Assembly (NCBI RefSeq): GCF_946151055.1
Contig: NZ_CAMGYZ010000008.1
Span: forward strand, 62,001 to 126,000
Reading direction: 5' to 3'
Source: Bacillus sp. Marseille-Q3570
Lineage (GTDB): Bacteria; Bacillota; Bacilli; Bacillales; Fictibacillaceae
Length of the DNA: 64,000 nt
A program made the translations under genes and the position numbers. The notes under the pieces were generated by a model. The model made no database searches. It was not told where the DNA came from and saw only the letters and a list, made by a program, of their open reading frames with translations. This document shows, piece by piece, positions 53,599-62,991 of the stretch. Numbering within the stretch: the first letter of the stretch is position 1; each line of letters starts with the position of its first letter.

Positions 53599-53682
53599 AA
53601 AGAAATGAAGTTCAAAAAGTCATCAAATATGGTTACCAAAATATTGTTTAAAAGCTACATATTTCAAGGGAGGAATAGATTT

Positions 53683-54567
53683 ATGGCAGTAACTGCACAA
53701 ATGGTAAAAGAACTGCGTGAAAAAACTGGCGCAGGAATGATGGATTGTAAAAAAGCTCTAACAGAGAATGATGGAGATATGGATAAAGCGATTGATTGGC
53801 TACGTGAGAAAGGCATTTCGAAAGCAGCTAAGAAAGCAGACCGTATCGCTGCTGAAGGCTTGACTCATATTGCTACGAAAGGAAACGAAGCTGCAATCGT
53901 GGAAGTCAACTCAGAAACGGACTTCGTTGCTAAAAACGATTCATTCAAGAACTTGATCCAAGAAATCGCTGATCACTTGCTTGAAGCAAAACCTTCTTCT
54001 GTTGAAGATGCTCTTAAACAAACTATGACTGGTCAAAGCATTCCCGTTGAAGAGTACATCAACAACGCAATTGCAAAGATCGGAGAGAAGATTTCCCTTC
54101 GTCGTTTTGCAATCCTTCAAAAGGAAGAAAATGATGCATTTGGCGCATACCTCCACATGGGTGGCCGTATCGGGGTCCTATCTGTAGTTGGCGGAACGAC
54201 TGACGAAGATCTTGCAAAAGATATTTCGATGCACGTTGCAGCAGTAAACCCTCGCTATGTGAACCGTGAGCAAGTTTCTGAAGAAGAAGTTGCTCGTGAG
54301 AAAGAAGTTCTTACTCAACAAGCACTTAACGAAGGAAAGCCAGAAAAGATCGTTGAGAAAATGGTAGCTGGGCGAATCAATAAATTCTTCGAAGAAATTT
54401 GCCTTGTTGATCAAGGATTCGTTAAAGATCCAGATCAAAAAGTCGGTAAGTACGTAGAAAGCAAAGGCGGTACTGTCAAAGGATTTGTACGTTACGAAGT
54501 AGGCGAAGGTATGGAAAAGCGCGAAGAAAACTTCGCTGACGAAGTAATGTCACAAGTAAAGAAATAA
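53683..54567 (+). CDS. tsf: Elongation factor Ts
   Basis: Nucleotide-exchange factor for EF-Tu. ATG 53683 with GGGAGGAA gives 294 residues. [26 protein letters not shown] and [14 protein letters not shown] are diagnostic. An earlier in-frame ATG at 53605 lies just after the attenuator and is rejected. A terminator follows. Confidence 0.98.
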   Translation: MAVTAQMVKELREKTGAGMMDCKKALTENDGDMDKAIDWLREKGISKAAKKADRIAAEGLTHIATKGNEAAIVEVNSETDFVAKNDSFKNLIQEIADHLLEAKPSSVEDALKQTMTGQSIPVEEYINNAIAKIGEKISLRRFAILQKEENDAFGAYLHMGGRIGVLSVVGGTTDEDLAKDISMHVAAVNPRYVNREQVSEEEVAREKEVLTQQALNEGKPEKIVEKMVAGRINKFFEEICLVDQGFVKDPDQKVGKYVESKGGTVKGFVRYEVGEGMEKREENFADEVMSQVKK

Positions 54568-54611
54568 ATTACTGCTGCACGATTCAGTAATTATTTCACA
54601 AACATCCACAG

Positions 54612-54643
54612 AAAAAGGGGACACAGGTGTGTTCCCTCTTTTT
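54612..54643 (+). terminator. Intrinsic terminator after tsf
   Basis: GAAAAAGGGGACACA pairs with TGTGTTCCC...CTTTTTC with two small bulges and a short loop, ending in CTTTTT. It lies 45 bases past the tsf stop. Confidence 0.75.
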
Positions 54644-54690
54644 CAAGCAACCCCATATAATAATGCAGGAAACGTTGATGGAGGGAAAAA

Positions 54691-55413
54691 ATGAGTACGC
54701 CTAAATACAACAGAGTAGTCTTAAAATTAAGCGGAGAAGCTTTATCAGGTCAGGTCGGTTATGGAATCGATCCGCATATCATCAATTCGATCGCAAAACA
54801 AGTGAAAGAACTTGTTGAAATGAATGTTGAAGTTGCTGTTGTGGTAGGCGGCGGTAACATCTGGAGAGGTAAAGCTGGCAGTCAAATGGGCATGGATCGT
54901 GCTACTGCAGATTACATGGGTATGTTAGCGACCGTCATGAATTCACTGGCACTACAGGACAGCCTTGAAAGCATAGAAGTAGAAACAAGAGTTCAAACGT
55001 CAATCGAAATGCGCCAGGTTGCGGAACCGTATATTCGGAGAAAAGCGATTCGTCATCTTGAGAAAAAACGTGTTGTCATCTTTGCTGCAGGAACTGGTAA
55101 TCCATACTTCTCGACTGATACAACTGCCGCACTACGTGCAGCTGAGATTGAAGCTGAAGTCATCTTGATGGCGAAAAACAATGTTGATGGAGTTTACACA
55201 GCAGATCCGAAAACAGATGAAACAGCGACGAAATATAAGAGTCTCTCTTATTTGGAAGTTTTAAAAGAAGGTTTATCAGTAATGGATTCCACTGCCTCAT
55301 CTTTATGTATGGACAACGATATCCCGCTAATTGTTTTCTCCATTATGGAAGAAGGAAACATCAAGCGTGTTATCGAAGGAGAAAATATAGGAACAGTTGT
55401 AAGGGGGAAATGA
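54691..55413 (+). CDS. pyrH: Uridylate kinase (UMP kinase)
   Basis: Hexameric amino-acid-kinase-fold enzyme making UDP from UMP. The 240 residues contain [45 protein letters not shown] and [20 protein letters not shown] precedes the start. frr follows after one base. Confidence 0.98.
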   Translation: MSTPKYNRVVLKLSGEALSGQVGYGIDPHIINSIAKQVKELVEMNVEVAVVVGGGNIWRGKAGSQMGMDRATADYMGMLATVMNSLALQDSLESIEVETRVQTSIEMRQVAEPYIRRKAIRHLEKKRVVIFAAGTGNPYFSTDTTAALRAAEIEAEVILMAKNNVDGVYTADPKTDETATKYKSLSYLEVLKEGLSVMDSTASSLCMDNDIPLIVFSIMEEGNIKRVIEGENIGTVVRGK

Positions 55414-55414
55414 C

Positions 55415-55972
55415 ATGTCAAATACAATCATCAAACAAGCAGATGAAAAAATGCAAAAAGCAGTAGCCGCTTTTCGTCGTGAACTTGCTACTTTACGTGC
55501 AGGACGAGCAAATCCATCACTTTTAGACCGTGTTTCTGTGGATTATTACGGAGCATTGACACCTCTGAATCAAATGGCGAACATTTCTGTACCAGAAGCT
55601 CGACTACTTGTAATCCAACCATATGATAAATCGATCATCGGGGAAATTGAAAAGGCCATCCAAAAAGCCGAGCTCGGACTATCTCCTTCTAATGACGGAG
55701 ATGTCATCCGGATCGCAATTCCAGCATTGACTGAAGAGCGTCGTAAGGAACTGGTCAAACTCGTCAAAAAGTATTCTGAAGAAGGTAAAGTGGCAGTCCG
55801 GAACATCCGTCGTGATGCTAATGATGAGCTTAAGAAGCTTCAAAAAGATGGCGAAATGACAGAAGATGATCTTCGTCATTACAGCGATGAAGTACAAAAG
55901 GTCACAGACCGATTTGTATCAGAAATCGATTCTATTGCGGAAAATAAAGAAAAAGAAATCATGGAAGTTTAA
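55415..55972 (+). CDS. frr: Ribosome recycling factor
   Basis: Splits post-termination ribosomes with EF-G. The 185 residues form the tRNA-like three-helix bundle. [40 protein letters not shown] and [15 protein letters not shown] are conserved. AAGGGGG in the end of pyrH serves as its ribosome site. Confidence 0.98.
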   Translation: MSNTIIKQADEKMQKAVAAFRRELATLRAGRANPSLLDRVSVDYYGALTPLNQMANISVPEARLLVIQPYDKSIIGEIEKAIQKAELGLSPSNDGDVIRIAIPALTEERRKELVKLVKKYSEEGKVAVRNIRRDANDELKKLQKDGEMTEDDLRHYSDEVQKVTDRFVSEIDSIAENKEKEIMEV

Positions 55973-56001
55973 CATAATTCAAGTTAAAATAAGATAAGAA
56001 A

Positions 56002-56126
56002 AAAGGGCTGTCCCCATAAGTGTCTGACTTACATCGTAACGAACAACATTTTGAAATGAATCATGGATTTGAGACAAAATGTTGACGTGGCGGTGTCCGG
56101 CACTATTGTTCTGGGACAGCCTCTTT
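56002..56126. repeat. 125-bp imperfect palindrome downstream of frr
   Basis: The outer arms AAAGGGCTGTCCC (56002-56014) and GGGACAGCCTCTTT (56113-56126) are complementary with one extra base. The inner arms CAACATTTTG (56044-56053) and CAAAATGTTG (56075-56084) are a perfect 10-bp match. Intermediate segments, TAAGTGTCTGAC against GTCCGGCACTA, also pair partly. The whole can form a long cruciform or RNA hairpin. Its right arm ends in CTTT, so it may terminate frr transcription. Confidence 0.8.
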
Positions 56127-56160
56127 GATACATATGGCCGGTTTTCATTATAATAGTAAT

Positions 56161-56272
56161 GTCTATGTTAAAGGACTTTGTTGATTGAAGCGAAAATTCG
56201 CTACACTCCTACGGTTCACCCACCGAAAGGGAGTGAACTTCGTAGATCACAACAATTTAAACTAATAGAGCC
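56161..56272. mobile_element. MITE-like element, copy A
   Basis: The 112-bp sequence begins TCTATGTTAAAGGACTTTGT and ends AATTTAAACTAATAGAGCC, which are imperfect inverted ends. Internally CTACG-GTTCAC (56209-56219) pairs with GTGAAC (56233-56238) and CGTAG (56241-56245). It shares ends, length and internal phrases (TTTGTTGATT, CTCCTACG or TTCCTGCG, AATCGTAGA or TTCGTAGAT) with copy B at 62854-62968. It encodes no protein. It lies between the frr palindrome and uppS; the remaining bases to 56342 show no clear promoter. Confidence 0.65.
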
Positions 56273-56342
56273 ATAGCAATAAGGCCATGAAGGTGAACGA
56301 TCCCTTTTTGTGGTTTGATTTATTCTCTCTGGGGGAGACTAT

Positions 56343-57110
56343 ATGTTAAATAAACTTACGAACTTGACGAAAACTAAAAAAGAAACGACAGAAAACCTCG
56401 AACTCGATTTATCACGTGTACCAAACCACATTGCCATCATCATGGATGGGAATGGACGTTGGGCGAAGAAGAGAGGTCTACCACGAATAGCGGGGCATCG
56501 TGAAGGAATGAAAGTCGTCCGTAAGGTAGTAAAGCGTGCAAATGAATTAGGTGTGAAAGCTTTGACCATGTATGCTTTTTCTACAGAAAATTGGAAACGA
56601 CCAAAACCTGAAGTGGAATTCATTATGAAACTTCCTGAACAATTTCTTTTGACGTACTTGCCTGAATTGATTGAAGAAAATGTACGAGTCCGGATCATGG
56701 GTGAAAAGGAAGGGATCCCTTCTTATACTCAAAAAGCTGTAAATGAAGCAGTCGAGAGGACGAAGGACAACGATGGACTGGTATTGAATTTTGCTTTGAA
56801 TTATGGAAGCCGTTATGAAATAACTTCTGCTGTTAAACAACTTGCAAAAGAAGTTGAAGATGGAACCATTAAGCCTGAAGATGTAAGTGAAGAGATGATT
56901 GGTTCTTATATGATGTCCAATGAAGTAGGAGACCCAGAATTGTTGATTCGAACGAGCGGTGAAATCCGCTTAAGCAACTTCATGTTATGGCAAATGGCCT
57001 ATACAGAGCTTTGGTTTACTGATGTGTATTGGCCCGACTTTTCTGCAGCGGATTTAGACAAGGCGATTTATGACTATCAAAATCGAGGCAGAAGGTTTGG
57101 TGGGGTTTAA
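56343..57110 (+). CDS. uppS: Undecaprenyl diphosphate synthase (isoprenyl transferase)
   Basis: Makes the C55 lipid carrier for peptidoglycan and teichoic acids. The 255 residues contain the catalytic D35 in IAIIMDGNGRWAKKRG, TMYAFSTENWKRP, NFALNYGSR and LLIRTSGEIRLSNFMLWQ. The N-terminal 25 residues are polar and variable. GGGGGAG precedes the start. cdsA is 15 bases downstream. Confidence 0.97.
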   Translation: MLNKLTNLTKTKKETTENLELDLSRVPNHIAIIMDGNGRWAKKRGLPRIAGHREGMKVVRKVVKRANELGVKALTMYAFSTENWKRPKPEVEFIMKLPEQFLLTYLPELIEENVRVRIMGEKEGIPSYTQKAVNEAVERTKDNDGLVLNFALNYGSRYEITSAVKQLAKEVEDGTIKPEDVSEEMIGSYMMSNEVGDPELLIRTSGEIRLSNFMLWQMAYTELWFTDVYWPDFSAADLDKAIYDYQNRGRRFGGV

Positions 57111-57125
57111 CCCTAGGAGGATTTT

Positions 57126-57923
57126 ATGAAAGAACGTATTATTACAGGAGTTATCGCAGCACTTGTATTTCTGCCTATCGTATTTATCGGCGGAGTCTGG
57201 TTCTATAGTGTAATGGCTCTGTTAGCTGCGGTAGGGATAAGGGAATTATTAAGAATGAAAGGGATCAAGTTAGTTCATGTCCCTGGTATGATTTCTTTAT
57301 TGATGGTCATACTTCTCGTCATCCCTAAGAAATTTTGGGATTTTAATTATGATCTCGATACAGTGAAAATGTACACGATCATAATCGGGTTGTTTTCACT
57401 GTTGACGTGGACGGTAATTACAAAAAACCGTTTTACTTTTGAAGATGCTAGTTTCGTCATTATGTCTACGTTATATGTAGGAATCGGATTTCTTTATTTT
57501 AACGAGACAAGAGCATTAAATGATGGAATAGGTGCGATTTTCTTTGTATTGTTCATTGTGTGGGCGACGGACTCGGGGGCTTACTTTTTCGGGAAATCCA
57601 TGGGAAAACGCAAGCTTTGGCCGGTAATCAGCCCGAATAAGACGATAGAAGGGTCATTAGGCGGTTTATTATGTGCAGTCATTGTAGCTGTCATTTTCCA
57701 AATGATCCTGCCGATTTACTCAACGGTTCTACTTGCTGTTGTAGCTGCAATGGTCATCGGTGTATTCGGACAAATCGGTGACTTGGTCGAATCAGCTTTT
57801 AAGAGGCATTATGAAGTGAAGGATTCAGGAACGTTATTACCTGGGCACGGTGGAATATTAGATCGATTCGACAGCATCTTGTTCGTCCTGCCGATTTTAC
57901 ATATCGTTCAATTATTGCCATAG
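57126..57923 (+). CDS. cdsA: Phosphatidate cytidylyltransferase
   Basis: Makes CDP-diacylglycerol, the precursor of phosphatidylglycerol and phosphatidylethanolamine. The 265-residue membrane protein has about seven hydrophobic segments. WATDSGAYFFGKSMGKRKLWPVIS and the signature GHGGILDRFDSILF are diagnostic. AGGAGGA precedes the start. The short inverted repeat AAGGAAG/CTTCCTT (57934-57953) after the stop lacks a T run. Confidence 0.97.
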   Translation: MKERIITGVIAALVFLPIVFIGGVWFYSVMALLAAVGIRELLRMKGIKLVHVPGMISLLMVILLVIPKKFWDFNYDLDTVKMYTIIIGLFSLLTWTVITKNRFTFEDASFVIMSTLYVGIGFLYFNETRALNDGIGAIFFVLFIVWATDSGAYFFGKSMGKRKLWPVISPNKTIEGSLGGLLCAVIVAVIFQMILPIYSTVLLAVVAAMVIGVFGQIGDLVESAFKRHYEVKDSGTLLPGHGGILDRFDSILFVLPILHIVQLLP

Positions 57924-58135
57924 ACTGCTTTGTAAGGAAGAACAACCTTCCTTGCGTACATCTATTACCCGGTCAGCAAGGCTCTGATTGCAACTATTAA
58001 TAGGCAAGTTTTTTCATGCTTAAAGAAAGTCATCATACTTTCTTCATGATCAGTGCTCAAGCTGGCAGCTTCGGAAGCAATAACCGTACGAAGGAAAAGT
58101 AATTGCTTTTTCGAGGAACTATTGGCTGGGTCTAC

Positions 58136-58160
58136 GCCTTAGGCTTGACTTTGCCAAGTT
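58136..58160 (+). repeat. 25-bp motif shared by the dxr and rimM upstream regions, copy 2
   Basis: GCCTTAGGCTTGACTTTGCC and the next five bases match 5561-5585 at 21 of 25 positions and end 20 bases before the dxr start. The rest of the 257-base gap after cdsA shows no gene and no convincing promoter. Confidence 0.5.
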
Positions 58161-58180
58161 TTCTTAAAATGGAGGAATGT

Positions 58181-59329
58181 ATGAAATATATCAGCATACT
58201 AGGTGCTACTGGATCGATCGGGACCCAGACAGTCGAAGTCGTCCGGGCGCATCCAGAACAATTTAGAATCACATCATTTTCTTTTGGTACGAACCTTGAA
58301 ATCGGGGCGAAATTGGTTGATGAATTCCGCCCTGGACGTGTTTCTGTCGCTACTAAAGAATTGGCAGAAGAATTAAAAAGGACTATCGACCATCCTTGTC
58401 TCGTATACTATGGTGAGAATGGCCTGTTAGAGATTGCGACAGATCCTGCCTCGGATACACTTATGAACGCCGTTATGGGGAGTGTGGGACTTGAACCGAC
58501 ACTGGCAGCTATTGATGAAGGGAAGACCATCGCACTTGCAAATAAAGAGACTTTAGTCACGGCTGGTCACATCGTGATGACCCGTGCGAAGGAAAACAGT
58601 GTAGACATCCTTCCAGTTGATAGTGAGCATTCTGCAATCTATCAATGTCTCAATGGAGAAAAGAAAAGTGAGATGTCCAAGCTGATTTTGACTGCTTCTG
58701 GGGGGAGTTTCCGTGACCGGACTCGTATTGATTTGCAAGGGGTCACTGTTGAAGAAGCACTCAATCATCCGAATTGGTCGATGGGATCCAAAATCACCAT
58801 CGATTCTGCGACGATGATGAATAAAGGTCTGGAAGTCATCGAAGCGCACTGGTTATTTGATACGAACTACGAAGATATCGAAGTCGTCATGCATCGTGAA
58901 AGTGTCATCCATTCTATGGTAGAGTTTATAGACGGCAGTGTAATTGCACACCTGGGCACTCCTGATATGAAGGTACCGATTCAATATGCTCTTACGCATC
59001 CCGGAAGGCTTGATTTACCAAGTGGAAAAAGGTTAAACTTAGTAGATATTGGAACCTTGCATTTTGAAAAAATGGATTTAGAAAGGTTTCCATGTTTACG
59101 ATATGCTTTTGAAGCAGGAAATGCTGGCGGGACGATGCCGACAGTGTTGAACGCAGCCAATGAAACTGCAGTGGAAGCATTTCTAAATGGCCGTATCGAA
59201 TTTTTGGAGATCGAGACCTTGATAGAAAAAGCACTAGATAATCATGAATCTGTCGAGGCTCCTTCGTTAGAAGAAATTCGTGAGGCTGATGCTGCTTCAC
59301 GGCAATTTGTACAATCCCTTATAGTGTAA
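58181..59329 (+). CDS. dxr: 1-deoxy-D-xylulose 5-phosphate reductoisomerase
   Basis: Second enzyme of the MEP isoprenoid pathway, feeding UppS. ATG 58181 follows GGAGGAATGT; the upstream in-frame ATG 58169 overlaps that ribosome site. The 382 residues contain the NADPH loop [31 protein letters not shown] and [21 protein letters not shown] split across the active site. rseP follows after 14 bases. Confidence 0.97.
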   Translation: MKYISILGATGSIGTQTVEVVRAHPEQFRITSFSFGTNLEIGAKLVDEFRPGRVSVATKELAEELKRTIDHPCLVYYGENGLLEIATDPASDTLMNAVMGSVGLEPTLAAIDEGKTIALANKETLVTAGHIVMTRAKENSVDILPVDSEHSAIYQCLNGEKKSEMSKLILTASGGSFRDRTRIDLQGVTVEEALNHPNWSMGSKITIDSATMMNKGLEVIEAHWLFDTNYEDIEVVMHRESVIHSMVEFIDGSVIAHLGTPDMKVPIQYALTHPGRLDLPSGKRLNLVDIGTLHFEKMDLERFPCLRYAFEAGNAGGTMPTVLNAANETAVEAFLNGRIEFLEIETLIEKALDNHESVEAPSLEEIREADAASRQFVQSLIV

Positions 59330-59343
59330 AGGTGGTCACGTAA

Positions 59344-60606
59344 ATGAATACATTTATTTCGATTGTAATTATCTTTGGTGCACTCGTATTCTTCCATGAA
59401 TTAGGGCATCTGTTGCTGGCAAAGAGAGCTGGTATCCTATGTCGTGAGTTTGCAATCGGTTTTGGTCCGAAGATTTTCTCCTCAAAAAAAGGTGAGACGT
59501 TATACACGATCCGGCTGCTCCCACTCGGCGGGTTTGTCCGTATGGCAGGGGAAGATCCTGAGGGAATCGAAATCAAACCAGGAACACAAGTTGGACTCAT
59601 CTTCGATTCAGAAGGAAAGGTGAAGCAGATTGTAGCAAATCAGCTCGCCCGTTATCCTGATGCGAAAGTTATTACCGTTGAGAAGGCTGACATAGAACAT
59701 GACCTTGTTCTTAGAGGACATGTCAATGACGAACTGACAGAATCATATCCTGTACATCCAGAGGCAGAGTTTGTCCAGGATGGTATGCCGATGCAAATCG
59801 CCCCATACAATCGCCAATTCGGTTCTAAATCATTGGTAGATCGTTTCCTTGCGATATTTGCCGGTCCATTGATGAACTTCTTGCTCGCGTTTGTACTATT
59901 GGCTGTTTATGCTATGACTCAAGGTATTCCAGTTGATGAAGCGCAATTAGGAAAGTTGGATAAAGACGGTGCTGCATATGAAGCAGGGCTTCAAGAGGGG
60001 GACCGCGTCCTCTCGATTGACGGAGAAGCGGTCAACACATGGGAGGAGCTTGTCAAGACCATTCAGCAAAACCCGAATGAAGAGTTACAATTCACCATTC
60101 AAAGAGATGGGGAAACCAATAAGGTGACAGTGACTCCTAACGAGCGGGAATCGCAAGATGGAAAATCCTCAGAAGGTTATATCGGAGTATACATGCCGAC
60201 TGAAGTATCCTTTTTCGGGTCTCTACAATACGGAGTGGAGAAGACAGGTGAACTGACTGTCTTGATCATTCAAGCATTAGGACAGCTTGTCACTGGTCAG
60301 ATTTCATTTGACAATCTTTCAGGTCCCGTTGGTATTTATAAATACACGGACCAGGCTTCTGAAGGAGGCGTTTTTGTCTTATTGCAATGGGCAGCTTTCT
60401 TGAGTGTCAACCTTGGGATATTCAACCTCTTGCCGCTTCCTGCCCTTGATGGTGGAAGACTGACTTTCCTGGCAATCGAGGCTGTCCGTGGAAAGCCATT
60501 GGATCCACAAAAAGAAGGATTGGTTCACTTTATCGGTTTCGCCTTATTGATGTTGTTGATGATCGTCGTCACATGGAATGACATCCATAAATTCTTCATC
60601 AACTAG
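59344..60606 (+). CDS. rseP: Site-2 metalloprotease RseP (RasP/YluC)
   Basis: Intramembrane zinc protease that cleaves anti-sigma factors and remnant signal peptides. The 420 residues have the zinc motif HELGH at 18-22 in the first membrane segment, a PDZ domain at about 195-265 (AYEAGLQEGDRVLSIDGEAV) and the third zinc ligand in NLLPLPALDGGRL near 355-366. Four membrane segments are visible. A terminator follows, ending the rpsB-to-rseP block. Confidence 0.97.
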   Translation: MNTFISIVIIFGALVFFHELGHLLLAKRAGILCREFAIGFGPKIFSSKKGETLYTIRLLPLGGFVRMAGEDPEGIEIKPGTQVGLIFDSEGKVKQIVANQLARYPDAKVITVEKADIEHDLVLRGHVNDELTESYPVHPEAEFVQDGMPMQIAPYNRQFGSKSLVDRFLAIFAGPLMNFLLAFVLLAVYAMTQGIPVDEAQLGKLDKDGAAYEAGLQEGDRVLSIDGEAVNTWEELVKTIQQNPNEELQFTIQRDGETNKVTVTPNERESQDGKSSEGYIGVYMPTEVSFFGSLQYGVEKTGELTVLIIQALGQLVTGQISFDNLSGPVGIYKYTDQASEGGVFVLLQWAAFLSVNLGIFNLLPLPALDGGRLTFLAIEAVRGKPLDPQKEGLVHFIGFALLMLLMIVVTWNDIHKFFIN

Positions 60607-60620
60607 ATTCTGTGATTCAT

Positions 60621-60658
60621 ACCGGCTCATCTATCTTATTGATGGGTCGGTTTTTCTT
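60621..60658 (+). terminator. Intrinsic terminator after rseP
   Basis: ACCGGCTCATC (60621-60631) pairs with GATGGGTCGGT (60641-60651), allowing two wobble pairs, and is followed by TTTTTCTT. Confidence 0.85.
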
Positions 60659-60706
60659 CTGTTTAGGCTTTAGTGTGGAATTTTAGAGATGCGTATGCAA
60701 TATAGG

Positions 60707-60893
60707 AAATTAGAGGACACAGGAGACCTTATCTGTATGAAATCGATATGTTTTTTAAAATTAGAGGACACCAGAGACCTTATTGGCTTGAATTCAACGA
60801 GAAACCTGATGATTTTAACCCAATAACGGAATAGTTGTCCTCTAAATTTTTGAAACACCTCATTTGTTCGGAACAGATGTCCTCTGAATTTTT
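60707..60893. repeat. Repeat cluster 3 of the TAGAGGACA family (F-F-R-R)
   Basis: Forward copies are at 60707-60735 (TAGAGGACACAGGAGACC) and 60757-60786 (TAGAGGACACCAGAGACC). Reverse copies are at 60820-60850 (AACGGAATAGTTGTCCTCT) and 60866-60893 (CGGAACAGATGTCCTCTGA). The arrangement and total length (187 bp) closely mirror cluster 1 (192 bp). In cluster 1 the TTCCG-type copies are the forward ones; here they are the reverse ones, so the two clusters are roughly mirror images. It lies between the rseP terminator and proS. Confidence 0.9.
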
Positions 60894-60951
60894 CCTTCGA
60901 CCTCATATCACAAACAACAGACTTTATAACCGGGAACTTAACTTAAAATGG

Positions 60952-60981
60952 TTGATTTTTCGAGTCGCTACCTTTTAAATT
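60952..60981 (+). promoter_or_regulatory. Possible sigma-A promoter for proS
   Basis: TTGATT (60952-60957) and TAAATT (60976-60981) are 18 bases apart and 50 bases before the proS start. Both hexamers are imperfect. No T-box antiterminator or terminator structure is visible in the short leader. Confidence 0.35.
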
Positions 60982-61031
60982 AGAGTAGATATGTTTGTTT
61001 AAGAGACTTAAAAAATAAAGAAGGTGCTGTA

Positions 61032-62726
61032 ATGAGACAAAGTAATTTATATATCCCCACGTTAAGGGAAGTTCCCTCAGATGCAGAAGCGATCAGCCAC
61101 CAGTTGCTGGTCCGTGCTGGTTTTATCCGCCAAAGTGTGTCTGGAGTCTATTCATTTCTTCCGCTAGGACGAAAAGTCCTTAGGAAAGTTGAAACGATCA
61201 TACGTGAAGAAATGGATAACATCGGTTCCCAGGAAGTCCTGATGCCTGCCCTGCAACCATCTGAGCTTTGGGAAGAATCAGGCAGGTGGCATACATATGG
61301 TCCTGAATTGATGCGTTTGAATGACCGCCATAACCGCACGTTCGCACTTGGTGCTACACATGAAGAATTAATCACAAGCTTACTTCGTGATGAAGTGAAA
61401 TCCTATAAACGTTTACCTATGGTGCTTTATCAGATACAAGCGAAATTCCGTGATGAGAAAAGACCACGTTTCGGACTTCTCCGCGGTCGGGAGTTCATCA
61501 TGAAAGATGCTTATTCTTTCGATGTCGCCCCTGAAGGATTGGACCGTAATTATGATGCCATCTATGGAGCGTACATGAACGTTTTCAATCGATGCGGGTT
61601 GAACTTCAGAGCAGTCATCGCTGATTCAGGTGCAATGGGTGGTAAAGATACGCATGAATTCATGGTTCTCGCTGATATTGGTGAGGACACGATTGCCTAT
61701 TCTGATGAATCTGATTTTGCAGCTAACGTAGAGATGGCACCTGTTAATGTTCAATACAAAAAAGAGGATGTGCCCGTAAAAGAACGTATGAAAGTCGAAA
61801 CAGATAACAAGCGGACGATCCTGGAAGTTGCTGAGTACTTGAATGTAACACCGCAAAATTGTATCAAATCACTTTTATGGATGGTCGATGAAAAGCCAGT
61901 TCTTGTGCTTTCTCGCGGAGACCATGAACTCAATGATGTCAAAATCAAAAATGTACTTGATGCAGAAGTTGTCGAGTTGGCAACTGAGGAACATACGAAA
62001 GAAATCATCGGTTGTGAAGTAGGATATATCGGACCGGTTGATGTACCTGATGAGGTAAAAGTGATTGCTGATCATGCTGTAGAATATATCGTAAATGGTG
62101 TTTGTGGAGCGAATGAACCACATATGCATTATCAAAACGTCAACCCTGGAACAGATTTTGAAGTTGATTTTTATGATGACCTCCGCTTCATCGAAGAAGG
62201 GGATCCTTCTCCAGATGGAAGAGGCACAATCGTTTTCGCAAGAGGCATCGAGGTTGGTCATGTTTTCAAATTAGGCACAAGATACAGTGAAGCGATGAAT
62301 GCCACTATACTCGATGAGAACGGGAAATCAAAACCAATTACGATGGGCTCATACGGGATCGGAGTGTCAAGAATAATGGCAGCCGTCGTTGAACAAATGC
62401 ATGATGAGAATGGGATCGTCTGGCCAGAATCCTTATCACCGTTTGATGTCCATCTCATTTGCGTCAATCCTAAAAGTGATACCCAGGCTGAACTTGGAGA
62501 ACAACTCTATGCTCAATTGAAGAGGAATCGTTTGGATGTATTGTATGATGATCGTAAAGAACGTGCCGGTGTAAAATTCACTGATGCTGATTTGATCGGT
62601 ATTCCGTTCCAGGTCATTGTCGGGAAGCGGGCTGAAGAAGGAATCGTCGAATTGAAGAATCGACAAACCGGCGAAAAAGCAGAAAAACATATAACTGAAA
62701 TCGAAGCGTATATTGCACAAGCTTAA
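61032..62726 (+). CDS. proS: Prolyl-tRNA synthetase
   Basis: Class II synthetase of the bacterial type. The 564 residues contain motif 1 near 60-85, motif 2 ([21 protein letters not shown] region), an editing insertion domain of the YbaK type (about 225-385; [24 protein letters not shown]), motif 3 ([18 protein letters not shown]) and a C-terminal anticodon-binding domain. AAGGTG precedes the start. Confidence 0.98.
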   Translation: MRQSNLYIPTLREVPSDAEAISHQLLVRAGFIRQSVSGVYSFLPLGRKVLRKVETIIREEMDNIGSQEVLMPALQPSELWEESGRWHTYGPELMRLNDRHNRTFALGATHEELITSLLRDEVKSYKRLPMVLYQIQAKFRDEKRPRFGLLRGREFIMKDAYSFDVAPEGLDRNYDAIYGAYMNVFNRCGLNFRAVIADSGAMGGKDTHEFMVLADIGEDTIAYSDESDFAANVEMAPVNVQYKKEDVPVKERMKVETDNKRTILEVAEYLNVTPQNCIKSLLWMVDEKPVLVLSRGDHELNDVKIKNVLDAEVVELATEEHTKEIIGCEVGYIGPVDVPDEVKVIADHAVEYIVNGVCGANEPHMHYQNVNPGTDFEVDFYDDLRFIEEGDPSPDGRGTIVFARGIEVGHVFKLGTRYSEAMNATILDENGKSKPITMGSYGIGVSRIMAAVVEQMHDENGIVWPESLSPFDVHLICVNPKSDTQAELGEQLYAQLKRNRLDVLYDDRKERAGVKFTDADLIGIPFQVIVGKRAEEGIVELKNRQTGEKAEKHITEIEAYIAQA

Positions 62727-62744
62727 AGATGTTCGAAGGCCACA

Positions 62745-62785
62745 AGAGGACTGACGAGTAGATCATAGTCAGTCCTCTCCCTTTT
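62745..62785 (+). terminator. Intrinsic terminator after proS
   Basis: A perfect 11-bp stem, AGAGGACTGAC (62745-62755) with GTCAGTCCTCT (62768-62778), is followed by CCCTTTTC. It lies 18 bases after the proS stop. Confidence 0.88.
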
Positions 62786-62853
62786 CAATATTAAGTACAT
62801 ACTTGTAAATCGGGTATTGGTACAATGGAATAGTACCACTCGTTATTAGTTTA

Positions 62854-62968
62854 AGGCTCTGTTAAAGTATTTTGTTGATTCAAGAAAGATTTGCGGCATT
62901 CCTGCGACAATAGATCGCGAAAAGCGAAGGTGAATCGTAGAAATCAGCAATAAATACTAACATAGCCT
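62854..62968. mobile_element. MITE-like element, copy B
   Basis: The 115-bp sequence begins AGGCTCTGTTAAAGTATT and ends AATACTAACATAGCCT. The reverse complement of the end, AGGCTATGTTAGTATT, matches the start closely, so these are clear terminal inverted repeats. The interior resembles copy A (TTTGTTGATTCAAGAAAGAT, TCCTGCGA, AATCGTAGA). It has no coding capacity and ends 23 bases before the polC start, so it places AAGGAG of polC just outside its right end. The bases between the proS terminator and this element hold no clear promoter. Confidence 0.75.
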
Positions 62969-62991
62969 AGTTTGAAAGGAGTCAAGACGAA

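Noticed and set aside
60894-61031. T-box riboswitch upstream of proS
   Set aside because: The leader is only about 50 bases from the likely promoter and lacks a GGGTGGNACC-type T-box and a terminator.
62790-62850. Sigma-A promoter for polC
   Set aside because: TTGTAA and TACAAT are only 12 bases apart, too close for a functional pair, and no other good pair was found.
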